The notes under the pieces were generated by a model. That model saw nothing but the letters and a program-made list of their open reading frames with translations, searched no databases and had not been told where the DNA came from. The position numbers were made by a program, and so were the translations under genes. Positions 55,156 to 64,000 of a stretch of 64,000 nt of DNA are shown here, piece after piece (the first letter of the stretch is position 1; every line of letters begins with the position of its first letter). Source of the DNA: Halalkalibacter okhensis (GTDB lineage Bacteria; Bacillota; Bacilli; Bacillales; Bacillaceae_D); contig NZ_JRJU01000020.1 in the NCBI RefSeq assembly GCF_000787375.1, positions 1 to 64,000 of the forward strand. Direction: 5' to 3'.

Positions 55156-56280
55156 TTAATTAATAATCCCATGTTGGACAATCTCTGCATGAATTGTAAC
55201 GTCGATCGGTATTGTTGGATATAGTTCATTCCAATTGCTTTTTTCGACGATATGATTGTGATAGGCCATGACTTCTCTGCCTATTCCAAAGTAATCACAA
55301 TTTGCTGCTTGGACTTTTTCAATGGTCGTTTCCGCTAAGGCTGTTAATTTATCTGTGATCTTTTTATTTAAGTAAATAATTCGTTGTTCATCCATGTTAT
55401 CTGGTGGAAACTCTGCAACGTTAAAGTACACATTCAAGTGGAAATTCGCACGGACTTCATCATTCTCATTCACTTCAACATTCATCTGATGATCAAAGCT
55501 GTCAACTTGAACGGTAATATAATTTAGAGCTTGCATCACTTGTTCTTCTTCCTCGATATCCACTGTAAATTGAGCACTTTGGTAAAAGGTATTACTGAGG
55601 AGATTGGCCATCACTCCCTCTTCTGTCGTCATTTGACCCGTCATTATTTTCCCATGGAACAATGCAACCCCACTAACCAATGCAACCCCCATATTATTTG
55701 ATGATGTAAGTGAAATGATCGGGAGCACAAAATCTCGCCCTGGATCGACCATCATTGGGCAAATATATTGTATGTTCATTTTTGGAATGATCGAGCGATT
55801 TTCAGCCCCTTCTATTAGCCTTGAGTAATAATCACTAATTAAAGGTTGGCTTTCTATATCCACATTTAGTGCGTCATATGTCTTTCCTTCTGTAATCGCA
55901 ATTTTGGCATTTAACGGAGCTCGTGGGTCTCGGTAATAGAGATCGAGCATGGCATAGAGGTCTTCTTCAGCTAACACTTTTTCTACTAATAACACCCGAA
56001 TCTTCGATGAGTCTAAGATGCCATCTACCGTGTTATCAATATTATTTCGCGATTCTCTAAGTGTATGCCCCGTCCCTGTCGCAATTCGGACTGTTGGTGA
56101 TTCCCTATTCGTTTCTTGCTTTGGAATCGATACCGTAGTAAAAAATTGACCATCCTCTGTTCGATCAACTCCAGCTGTAAAAATCAAGTTCGCATCCTTA
56201 ATAAGAAATTGATCCCAACAACCAGTGACAACCAAAGAAGTTAGAATAATAATCACACATTTAGCTAGTCTTTTTAGCAT
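55156..56280 (-). CDS. gerAC: Spore germination receptor C subunit
   Basis: About 374 aa lipoprotein (lipobox VTGC), after AGGTGA. Ger(x)C family, middle KMNIQYICPMMVDPGRDFV and late EVMAYHNHIVEKSNWNELYP. Outer-face subunit of the germinant receptor in the spore inner membrane. Overlaps gerAB by 20 bases. Confidence 0.9.
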   Translation of the reverse strand: MLKRLAKCVIIILTSLVVTGCWDQFLIKDANLIFTAGVDRTEDGQFFTTVSIPKQETNRESPTVRIATGTGHTLRESRNNIDNTVDGILDSSKIRVLLVEKVLAEEDLYAMLDLYYRDPRAPLNAKIAITEGKTYDALNVDIESQPLISDYYSRLIEGAENRSIIPKMNIQYICPMMVDPGRDFVLPIISLTSSNNMGVALVSGVALFHGKIMTGQMTTEEGVMANLLSNTFYQSAQFTVDIEEEEQVMQALNYITVQVDSFDHQMNVEVNENDEVRANFHLNVYFNVAEFPPDNMDEQRIIYLNKKITDKLTALAETTIEKVQAANCDYFGIGREVMAYHNHIVEKSNWNELYPTIPIDVTIHAEIVQHGIIN

Positions 56281-57376
56281 CTTCATTCACCTGATTTCTT
56301 CGAAAAATCATAATGTACACGGCTGTTATCGCTGGGATGACAATGACAAATAACAAACCAACGTGGGGAATTATCTCACTCCAATTGCCAATCGATAGCG
56401 TATTTCTAGGGATCAAAGCGATCAGGAAGCTACTCGCAATGATAAATGGAGCGGTTTTTTTATGATGGCCAACAGACAGAACATCTGCTAACCCAACAGA
56501 TGCGATATAAACGTAACTGATTAAAGTCGTTACAACAGAAATAATCCAAATGGCTAGAAATACAATATCAATCCTTTCTAAAACTGGGAACGTAAAGGCT
56601 TTCAGCAAATATAGAACAGGTTCGGGGACAAGTTTGATTTCCTCAGGACTAAAGAAAAGCAAACAAATGAACGTCAAATACGTATATAACCCCGTTACAA
56701 ACACATTGGCCAAGCTAGCTGAAACGAGCTTGGCCTTTTTTGTCCCATCCACAAAAGGCATTAGAAATAATATCAACTCAAAACCAAGCACTGATAGTAA
56801 TGCCTCTTTACCTCCTTTTAACATATTTAATAACCCACTATCACCAATAGGCATAATATATCGAATATCCATATGGGGGTAAGCAGGCAACGTTAATAAG
56901 ACTATCGTAACGAGAAGAATCGAGACCAACGTATGAAACCGACCAATCACTTTTAGTTTCTCAACTACCAAGTAATAAGCTAGAAAGGACATCAATAGGT
57001 TAAATGCCCAATTGGGTGTACGTGGAAATGCCCATATTTCAATAATGAAATTAAAGAGAATTAACGTCAGACTACTAACGAAAATAAAATAAATCGTATA
57101 GAAAACAGAAAGAACTTTCCCTATATATTTTCCGTATAGCTTAGACATTAAATTGTAAAAAGATGTTGCTTTAAACCGTGTCGATATAAACCAATAAAGA
57201 AAAATAATAAGCTGGACGACTCCACCTACCATGATCATCGCTATCCAAGCGTCTGTTTTGGCACCGCCCTCATAAATGGTGTAAGGCAACGAAAGAATCC
57301 CCACCCCTATTTGGGTTTGAATAATAATGAACATGAACTGTAAAGGACTGATTGAATCCTGACTATTATTCACCAT
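56261..57376 (-). CDS. gerAB: Spore germination receptor B subunit
   Basis: About 371 aa, ten membrane segments, APC-superfamily-like. MFIIIQTQIGVGILSLPY start, YFIFVSSL... helices. Germinant-binding/transport-like subunit. ATG after AAGGCGG; the longer frame's start precedes that site. Overlaps gerAA by 11 bases. Confidence 0.9.
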   Translation of the reverse strand: MVNNSQDSISPLQFMFIIIQTQIGVGILSLPYTIYEGGAKTDAWIAMIMVGGVVQLIIFLYWFISTRFKATSFYNLMSKLYGKYIGKVLSVFYTIYFIFVSSLTLILFNFIIEIWAFPRTPNWAFNLLMSFLAYYLVVEKLKVIGRFHTLVSILLVTIVLLTLPAYPHMDIRYIMPIGDSGLLNMLKGGKEALLSVLGFELILFLMPFVDGTKKAKLVSASLANVFVTGLYTYLTFICLLFFSPEEIKLVPEPVLYLLKAFTFPVLERIDIVFLAIWIISVVTTLISYVYIASVGLADVLSVGHHKKTAPFIIASSFLIALIPRNTLSIGNWSEIIPHVGLLFVIVIPAITAVYIMIFRRNQVNEDAKKTS

Positions 57377-58823
57377 TTTTCCGCCTTCCTTTACGAACAC
57401 GCTGCCTGAATTTATTTAATGGCCTTGTTGCTCTAGGTCGTTCATTCATCTTTTCTAGCGGCGCCCGAATGAAACTATCCTTCAAATCTTGCCATGTTAA
57501 CGGAGCAACTGGAGCAAAATAAGGAGAACCAAACGACTCTAGTTTACATAAATGGATCAACAAAAGCGTGAAGCAAAACATGATTCCAAAATAACCAAAG
57601 CTTGCCGCAGCAAACATAAAAGGAAAGCGCACCACTCGTAATGTAGAGCTCATCTCAAAAGATGGAACCACGAAGGAAGCAATCGCTGTTATCGCGACAA
57701 CAATAATCATAATATTAGAAACCAACCCAGCTTGAACGACCGCATCTCCAATTACTAATCCCCCTACAATGCCAATTGTTTGACCAATCGGACTTGGAAG
57801 CCGAATTCCCGCTTCTCTGATCAACTCAATTGTTAATTCCATTAAAATTGCTTCAACAATAGGCGGGTAAGGGATCCGCTCAACCGAGCTCTTAACGGGC
57901 AGGACTAAGTCAGCTGGAATCACTTCAAAGTGAAAAGAAACCGTAGCAATATAAATAGCTGGAACAAAGATCGCAATAAAAAAACTGATCATCCTCAAAA
58001 TACGATAGAATGATCCAACAATAAAACGACTATTATAGTCATCAGGCGATTGATAGAAGGCAAAGAAGCTAACCGGGCAAACGAGAGCAGTTGGGTCGCC
58101 ATCGGTTAAAATCGCTACTCGACCGTCTAATAGATTAGCCATAGTTCGGTCAGGCCTTTCGGTATTTAGCATTTGAGGGAATGGCGAGAGCTGCTCATTT
58201 TCTAAAAACTCCTCTACATACCCAGGACTGAAAACCATATCACTTGATATAGATTGAAGTTTGTCTTCTACCGCTTGTATGATTTTTGGGTTCGCCATAC
58301 TTTCTATATACACAACTGCCAATTTTGTCTCTGTCTCTTGGCCTAATGTATGATATTTTATGACCAAATCTTGATTTTTCACTCTTTTTCGAAGTAAGAA
58401 AAGATTTGTCATAAGGCCCTCGACAAAACCATCATGTGCGCCACGAACAACCTTTTCATTCTCTGGTTCTTCAATCGTTCGTTCGGATGTTTTTCTTACA
58501 TCAAACACATAAGCTTCTGAATCTCCTTCTAGAAAAACAGCGACTTTTCCCTGATTTAGCTCAGGTGAAACTTTATTAAGAAGTCTCATCATCTTAAGGT
58601 CACTTGCATGAATGCAAGTTTTGATTTCATCTTCCCCTGACTGAAGATGATCAAAAAACATCTTATCTAACCGTTCATCATCAATGACCGTTTCAAGAAA
58701 CAGACATACCCCTTTTCGCTCGTTAAATAGAAACTCTCTTTTTTTTACATCATCTGAAAAGTGGAAAGCCTCTTGAATATATGTGTAATTGGCATCTAGA
58801 TCTCCAGATACATTGATGTCCAT
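57366..58823 (-). CDS. gerAA: Spore germination receptor A subunit
   Basis: 485 aa. Cytoplasmic N-terminal domain (about 1-270, LFNERKGVCLFLETVIDD, DGRVAILTDGDPTALVCPVSF) followed by five or six membrane helices and a Pro/Arg-rich C-tail (RPRATRPLNKFRQRVRKGRR). GerA family. First of three overlapping genes; a nutrient receptor for germination. Confidence 0.92.
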   Translation of the reverse strand: MDINVSGDLDANYTYIQEAFHFSDDVKKREFLFNERKGVCLFLETVIDDERLDKMFFDHLQSGEDEIKTCIHASDLKMMRLLNKVSPELNQGKVAVFLEGDSEAYVFDVRKTSERTIEEPENEKVVRGAHDGFVEGLMTNLFLLRKRVKNQDLVIKYHTLGQETETKLAVVYIESMANPKIIQAVEDKLQSISSDMVFSPGYVEEFLENEQLSPFPQMLNTERPDRTMANLLDGRVAILTDGDPTALVCPVSFFAFYQSPDDYNSRFIVGSFYRILRMISFFIAIFVPAIYIATVSFHFEVIPADLVLPVKSSVERIPYPPIVEAILMELTIELIREAGIRLPSPIGQTIGIVGGLVIGDAVVQAGLVSNIMIIVVAITAIASFVVPSFEMSSTLRVVRFPFMFAAASFGYFGIMFCFTLLLIHLCKLESFGSPYFAPVAPLTWQDLKDSFIRAPLEKMNERPRATRPLNKFRQRVRKGRRKNGE

Positions 58824-58946
58824 TCGATATTCCTACCCTTAGTTTTTTTTCTTACTATATCCTCCTTTTTTTGAATTATTCTCTATACCCTTGCACGATG
58901 AGAATTTCTCTTATCTTTCAATAAGCATAAGACTCAAACAACTAGA

Positions 58947-58986
58947 AAAGGCAGAACCCCCTTGAAACAGGTAAAGTTCTGCCTTT
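58947..58986. terminator. Bidirectional terminator
   Basis: AAAGGCAGAAC pairs with GTTCTGCCTTT just past the GH43 stop on the minus strand. Confidence 0.75.
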
Positions 58987-58993
58987 GAACATA

Positions 58994-60556
58994 TTAACGA
59001 TAATGGAAATAATCAAAATGAGCCGGAATACGTTGACCGCTTAAATCTTGGACGCACATCCCTACAAATGTTCCAGTAAATCGAATATAATCCGCATCAT
59101 CATCAGAAAGATGACTAATATCAATCCTCGGTCCTATTTCGATCCAATCTCCTTTTCCATCTACAAATAAGAATTGAAGCCATTGTCTTTCAATTACAGC
59201 TTTTAATTTCGTCGCTGAAGTGGAAAGGGAAAGATCTGCCTGAAGCAACTCATCGTATTTCCCATGCTTTGATTGAATAATTCCGATACATTTCCCGAGC
59301 TCCTCATGTTCTGTAACACGAAGATAGACATAATCATCTGTGTCATAATAGACAATAAGTCCGGCCATTTGCTGAAAGTTCACTGGTGTGAATGTAACTT
59401 CTGTTTCTATTTCTGCCGAAAAGCTTTCTAATCTTCTCGCTACTAGACTTTGATGGTGAGTCGATTGCATCGATTCTCCGCCTCTTAACGTTAAGTAGCC
59501 AGGTTTATCTGTTAGAGAGATCCAATCTTCTGTAAACGTACGTCGTAAAGAATTCCAGTATTTCTTTAATGTTTTATCAGAAAAATCATCTTCATTGCTT
59601 TCCTGTTCGAACGGGTGAGGAGGAAGCTCAGGTGCCTTCACTTCCATTTGTGGATACGGACCTCCCTCAACCCGAATCCAATCATCTTCTGTCCAATAGC
59701 ATTTCTGTATCGCGGTTTCGCGTCCAAGAATGCACTTTTTATCAACAACAGGTCTAGCACATAGATGAGCCATATACCACTGACCATCTTGTGTTTCAAC
59801 TAAACTCCCATGACCGGCCTTTTGTAATTGCTCCAACTGCTCTTGATTGGATGTTAGAACGGGGTTGGTGGGATCGACTTCATATGGACCAAACAACGAT
59901 TTTGAACGAGCGACCGTAACGGCATGAGTGTACCAAGTCCCACCTTCTGCCGTTATTAAATAATAATAGCCATTTCGCTTATACAGATGAGGAGCTTCTG
60001 TTACCTTTAGCTCTGTTCCTTTAAAAATATTTCGAACAGGTCCAATTAATTTTTGTTGTTCAACTGAATATTCTTGTAGAGCGATACCAGCAAAAGAATT
60101 CTTGCCTTTGCGAAAATCCCAAATCATATTAACTAACCATTTCGTCCCATCCTCCTCATGAAAAAGAGAAGGATCAAACCCGCTGCTATTTAAATAAATT
60201 GGTTCTGACCATGGTCCTTCAATATGTTCAGCTGTAACTAAATAATTATGTGTATCTTTAAATGCCCCCATTCGACTTTTCACATCTGTAAAAATTAAAT
60301 AGAAAAGCCCATCAGAATAACTTAATGCAGGAGCCCAAACACCACCGGAATTAATATTACCGATCATATCTAATTGCGATTTTCGTGTAAGCGGATAGCT
60401 CAAAAGTCTCCAATTGACTAAATCCTTCGAGTGATGAATCTGTACTCCTGGAAACCATTCAAATGTTGAGACTGCCATATAATAATCATCTTCAACCCTA
60501 ATAATACATGGATCTGGATGGTAACCAGGCAACACGGGATTCTTAATTGTAGTCAT
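58994..60556 (-). CDS. xynB: GH43 beta-xylosidase (XynB-like)
   Basis: 520 aa. GH43 five-bladed propeller with catalytic base Asp15 (YHPDPCIIR), the pKa-modulating Asp in GFDPSLFHE and general acid Glu in VTEAPHLYKRNG. The C-terminal part (about 330-520) is a beta-sandwich as in the GH43_11 xylosidase group. No signal peptide: cytoplasmic hydrolysis of imported xylo-oligosaccharides. ATG after GAGG. Next to the transporter. Confidence 0.93.
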   Translation of the reverse strand: MTTIKNPVLPGYHPDPCIIRVEDDYYMAVSTFEWFPGVQIHHSKDLVNWRLLSYPLTRKSQLDMIGNINSGGVWAPALSYSDGLFYLIFTDVKSRMGAFKDTHNYLVTAEHIEGPWSEPIYLNSSGFDPSLFHEEDGTKWLVNMIWDFRKGKNSFAGIALQEYSVEQQKLIGPVRNIFKGTELKVTEAPHLYKRNGYYYLITAEGGTWYTHAVTVARSKSLFGPYEVDPTNPVLTSNQEQLEQLQKAGHGSLVETQDGQWYMAHLCARPVVDKKCILGRETAIQKCYWTEDDWIRVEGGPYPQMEVKAPELPPHPFEQESNEDDFSDKTLKKYWNSLRRTFTEDWISLTDKPGYLTLRGGESMQSTHHQSLVARRLESFSAEIETEVTFTPVNFQQMAGLIVYYDTDDYVYLRVTEHEELGKCIGIIQSKHGKYDELLQADLSLSTSATKLKAVIERQWLQFLFVDGKGDWIEIGPRIDISHLSDDDADYIRFTGTFVGMCVQDLSGQRIPAHFDYFHYR

Positions 60557-60608
60557 GTACCTCGCCCTTTCTATTCATAGATTGTTAGATTGACATGTAG
60601 AAGTTTTT

Positions 60609-61997
60609 TTAAGCATTTCGAGCTTGTAGATCTTTAATGATTTGCGGGTATTTCTTATCTAGGTTATAGAATAACAATAAAATAATCATAAGAATCGTTA
60701 ATGCTAATGGAATATAAATAAATAGCGCTTGAATTGAAAGCAGTGCTGAGTCAGATTGAATGGCACTTCCACCAACATAACCACCCAGTGCTAATACCCA
60801 ACCAATCATAGCAGCACCAAGCCCACTTCCGACTTTTATCCCCATACTACCGCCACTGTAAACCATTCCTTCATTTCTGATTCCTGTTTTCCATTCCCCG
60901 TATTCAATCGTATCTCCCAGTAATGCAAACATACTTCCATTAATTGGTGCCTTTCCAATTCCTCTAATAATAGTACCTATCAAAATTAACACTACATTCG
61001 TAAGGTCAATCATCATGATTAAATAACCAATAATCGTAATGATTTCACCGACAATAATGGCATTTCTTTTCCCAAATCTTTTGGTAATCGGGGCAACAAA
61101 CACCATTCCAAGAAGGATAAAAACAGTATAGGCCGTCGTAACTAATCCAACTAGCAACGTATTATCTAAAATATATTGAGAATAATAGATAATCGCACCA
61201 GAGTTAAGAGCATTAAAAATATACGTCATGAGGATGAAAATGGTCGCAATGCCCCAGTACTTATTTTTAGATAATGTTTTTAAACTCTCTTTAAGCGGTA
61301 CAGCTTTATTTTGTTGTTCTTTATTTGCTGGTTTAACCCTTTCTGCTGTCGTTCGAAAGCAAACATAGAAGAGAGTACTCCCAATGCTACCAAAAATCAA
61401 AAAGGTTAAAACCCATCCAAATTGTCCTCCACCAAACAATGTTGCCAGTGGCAGTGTTAAATTACTAACGATAAGGACACCAATGAGTGCAATGCTCATG
61501 CGGAATACATTTAAAACCGAACGCTGGTATTGATCCTGTGTAATGAGAGAGTTTAGCGTCCCATATGGCACATTCAAACCAGTATAGACAAGACAGACAA
61601 CATTATAGGTGATGGCAATATAAATGACTTGCCAAGTAGTACTTACATCTGGAACGGTAAATAGCAATACCGCGGATACAGCAAATGGAATTGACAGCCA
61701 TAATAGCCACGGCCTTGCCTTTCCATGCTTAGATTTGGTCTTATCAATGGCATAACCCATAAGTACATCTGATACACCATCAAAAATTCGTGAGAACAAC
61801 ATAATGGAACCAACGATTCCAGCAGCAATCCCAATAACATCGGTATAAAAATAAACAATGAAAATACTCATTGCCTGCCATATAAAGTTACTAGCCAAAT
61901 CTCCCATTCCATAACCGATTCTTTCACTAAGCTTTATTTTTTCTCCCGGTATGCTTTGTTTACCTGCAGATTCTATCTTTTCTGGATTTGCTGACAC
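60609..61997 (-). CDS. GPH-family xyloside:cation symporter (XynP-like)
   Basis: 462 aa, 12 membrane segments. GPH marks LSERIGYGMGDLASNFIW, IVGSIMLFSRIFDGVSDVLMGYAIDKTKSKHGKARPW, and GNAIIVG. It likely imports xylo-oligosaccharides. GTG start after GGAGGGAG. Precedes the xylosidase by 52 bases in the same direction. Confidence 0.9.
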   Translation of the reverse strand: MSANPEKIESAGKQSIPGEKIKLSERIGYGMGDLASNFIWQAMSIFIVYFYTDVIGIAAGIVGSIMLFSRIFDGVSDVLMGYAIDKTKSKHGKARPWLLWLSIPFAVSAVLLFTVPDVSTTWQVIYIAITYNVVCLVYTGLNVPYGTLNSLITQDQYQRSVLNVFRMSIALIGVLIVSNLTLPLATLFGGGQFGWVLTFLIFGSIGSTLFYVCFRTTAERVKPANKEQQNKAVPLKESLKTLSKNKYWGIATIFILMTYIFNALNSGAIIYYSQYILDNTLLVGLVTTAYTVFILLGMVFVAPITKRFGKRNAIIVGEIITIIGYLIMMIDLTNVVLILIGTIIRGIGKAPINGSMFALLGDTIEYGEWKTGIRNEGMVYSGGSMGIKVGSGLGAAMIGWVLALGGYVGGSAIQSDSALLSIQALFIYIPLALTILMIILLLFYNLDKKYPQIIKDLQARNA

Positions 61998-62042
61998 GTA
62001 ATCTCCCTCCTAAACTCACTCCTGTAATCTACTTATCTTTTT

Positions 62043-64000
62043 CTACGTTAAATTCTTCTCTTTTGACATCGCTTCCATACCAGCGTTTAGAACCTCTAAA
62101 ATTCGATCGACATCATATACACTGCCACGCCACGTTCCCCCACTCACTGCTTGAAGTGCCGCCCATAGACGTGTGTCATCAGGTAATTGAGCATTTGGCT
62201 TCAAATCAGGGTGACGGGTGCGTCGATTTAGGATCTCTGTTGCTTCTGTAATCGATACCCTTTCATCTTTAGCGCCAACGAAATTAACCGTTCCTTCTAA
62301 TTGAACGCAGTCGATAACAATTTCAATCACATCTCCATCACGTAACTTCCCTATCGGCCCATCAGCCAGTGCTTCTGGCCCAACATGACCGATGCACGCA
62401 CCAGTAGACACCCCTGAAAAGCGAGCATCAGTAATTAAGGAAACATGCTTCCCAAATGGTAAATATTTTAGAGCTGATGTTAGTTGATAGGTCTCTTCCA
62501 TCCCGGTTCCTAGTGGGCCTCCCCCCATGACAACCATCACATCGCCCGCTTGGATCCCGCCTGTTTTTATCGCTCTGATCGCATCCCTTTCTGACGTAAA
62601 TACTTTCGCCTCACCAGTATGTCTATATACCCCATCTTCAGAAACGACTGTTGGGTCAATGGATGTTGATTTAATTACCGCTCCTTCAGGTGCAATATTG
62701 CCTTCAGGGAATGTCACTGTTGAGGTGAGACCTCTTTTTCTTGCCTGGTCCGGATTCATAATGACCTCTTCAGGATGAACGCCATCTTCATTCAGTAGTC
62801 GCTTCTTAATTTCTGTACGACGCTCTGATTGTTCCCACCAATCTAGGTTTTCACCAAGAGTCGCTCCTGTAACGGTAAGAACATCTTCATGTAAGAGGCC
62901 TAACTCTCGTAAATGAAGCATCACCTCAGGAACGCCACCCGCAAGATAAGCACGAACAGTTGGATGATAGTCAGGACCATTTGGCAATACGCTAACAAGC
63001 CTTGGCGTTTTTCGATTGATCCGAATCCAATCTTCGACAGTAGGAATTCGACATTTGGCTGCATGGGCAATAGCCGGAATATGAAGCAAAAGATTCGTTG
63101 ATCCTCCGAATGCAGCATGGACAACCATTGCATTTTCTATTGCTTTGTCTGTCACAATATCCTTTGTAGTGATCTGATTTTTTTCCATTTCTAAAGCTGC
63201 ACGTGCCGATTGCCTTGCCATCTCACCCCAAATCGGCTGACCTGAAGGGGCTAATGCGGAGTGAGTGACAGCCATACCAAGAGCTTCTGCGACAACTTGC
63301 GAGGTAGCTGCTGTCCCTAAAAATTGACACCCTCCCCCCGTTGAAGCACAAGAAACGCAACCCAATTCAGAGGCTTCTTTTAACGTAATCTCCTTATTGG
63401 CAAAGCGAGCTCCAATTGTTTGAACCTTACCTGCATCTTCTCCGACTGTTGGAGGAAGCGTAACCCCACCTGGGACGATAACCGTTGGTAAATCATGTGT
63501 TCCTGCTAAGGCAATCATCATTGCAGGCAACCCTTTATCACACGTCGCTACTCCTATTACAGCCTGGCGCGTTGGAAGAGAACGAATTAAGCGACGATAG
63601 ACAAGGGCCGCATCGTTTCTAAAAGGAAATGAATCAAACATACCTAATGTCCCCTGAGAACGTCCATCACATGGATCACTAACAAAAGCGGCAAAAGGAA
63701 CTCCTTTCTTCTCGCGAATCTCTTTGGCTGCCTCTGACATTAATAAATCGACTTCCCAATGACCTGTATGATAGCCTAATGCAACCGGGCTGCCATCTTG
63801 ATCACGAATGCCTCCATTCGTCCCTAAGATTAAGACTTGTTTTCCAAGAAGCTCCTCGGGCTTCCACCCCATACCCACATTTTGAGTCATCCCAAAAAGG
63901 TCTCCACTAGGGGACTCCTCTAGCATTTGTGCTGTCAGAGGCAAACTGCCTATAGGACCTCTAGCATGGGTTTTGACTTGATAAATTGACTGATCTTCGT
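62043..64000 (-). CDS. YjhG/YagF-type sugar-acid dehydratase, 5' end beyond window
   Basis: About 652 codons, still open at the right edge: the frame continues upstream of the internal TTG at 63944 as [19 protein letters not shown], which aligns with the known N-terminus of this family. IlvD/Edd superfamily, with Fe-S and Mg sites ([32 protein letters not shown]). YjhG/YagF dehydrate D-xylonate, so this could serve xylose oxidation in the operon with XynP and XynB. Substrate is inference. Confidence 0.88.
   Translation of the reverse strand, partial: EDQSIYQVKTHARGPIGSLPLTAQMLEESPSGDLFGMTQNVGMGWKPEELLGKQVLILGTNGGIRDQDGSPVALGYHTGHWEVDLLMSEAAKEIREKKGVPFAAFVSDPCDGRSQGTLGMFDSFPFRNDAALVYRRLIRSLPTRQAVIGVATCDKGLPAMMIALAGTHDLPTVIVPGGVTLPPTVGEDAGKVQTIGARFANKEITLKEASELGCVSCASTGGGCQFLGTAATSQVVAEALGMAVTHSALAPSGQPIWGEMARQSARAALEMEKNQITTKDIVTDKAIENAMVVHAAFGGSTNLLLHIPAIAHAAKCRIPTVEDWIRINRKTPRLVSVLPNGPDYHPTVRAYLAGGVPEVMLHLRELGLLHEDVLTVTGATLGENLDWWEQSERRTEIKKRLLNEDGVHPEEVIMNPDQARKRGLTSTVTFPEGNIAPEGAVIKSTSIDPTVVSEDGVYRHTGEAKVFTSERDAIRAIKTGGIQAGDVMVVMGGGPLGTGMEETYQLTSALKYLPFGKHVSLITDARFSGVSTGACIGHVGPEALADGPIGKLRDGDVIEIVIDCVQLEGTVNFVGAKDERVSITEATEILNRRTRHPDLKPNAQLPDDTRLWAALQAVSGGTWRGSVYDVDRILEVLNAGMEAMSKEKNLT

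Overview
The window looks like chromosomal DNA of a low-GC, endospore-forming Bacillaceae bacterium, probably an aerobic, possibly alkaliphilic relative of Bacillus. The support is strong GGAGG-type ribosome binding sites, frequent TTG and GTG starts, a gerA-type germinant receptor operon, a YheC/YheD spore-coat ATP-grasp gene beside a collagen-like protein, a GlpP-antiterminated glycerol regulon, a dpp/ykf muropeptide operon and an lnr-like ABC cassette. The very acidic peptide-binding lipoprotein hints at an alkaline habitat, which is inference. I saw no rRNA, tRNA, CRISPR array, transposase or prophage.

Layout. 1-6.1 kb: mostly minus-strand small membrane or secreted proteins of unknown function, several only 43-53 aa, a frameshifted DUF3953 gene, a stand-alone ABC-type ATPase and a repeated hairpin element. 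6.1-11.9 kb: ferritin, then the glycerol genes glpD, glpK, glpF and glpP, with two terminator leaders that share a motif. 12-15 kb: spore-surface pair, an ATP-grasp coat protein divergent from a collagen/beta-helix protein. 15-26 kb: a formate/molybdopterin block with a single-subunit FdhF-like oxidoreductase, a DUF2294 protein, an OFA-type transporter with a long leader, fdhD, and the Moco genes moaD, moaE, mobB, moeA, moaA, moaB and an in-frame mobA-moaC fusion. 26-29 kb: an MFS exporter and a catalase, separated by a 42-bp perfect palindrome.

29-41 kb: a ten-gene minus-strand operon (D-aminopeptidase, dipeptide epimerase, NlpC/P60 endopeptidase, M42 aminopeptidase, DppBCDE, LD-carboxypeptidase, DppF) with a divergent LysR regulator. 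Together these would import and dismantle cell-wall peptides. 41-46 kb: small hypothetical genes, a GNAT gene without a usable start, a beta-lactamase-fold protein lacking the deacylation Glu motif, intergenic repeats and a 29-aa ORF with its own promoter and terminator. 46-55 kb: an orphan receiver-only response regulator, a 7TMR-DISM histidine kinase, an LnrJKLMN-like ABC/two-component cassette, and a PadR regulator behind a 15-bp-arm palindrome with a small membrane protein. 54-59 kb: a cupin with a Tyr/His-rich tail and the gerA-B-C operon. 59-64 kb: xylan-sugar genes (GH43 xylosidase, GPH symporter, YjhG-type sugar-acid dehydratase), the last running off the right edge.

Formate dehydrogenase needs Moco, and nearly all Moco genes plus the sulfurtransferase FdhD lie in the same 11 kb, so this block looks like a self-sufficient formate-oxidation unit. 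All calls come from reading the sequence. No database search was run.
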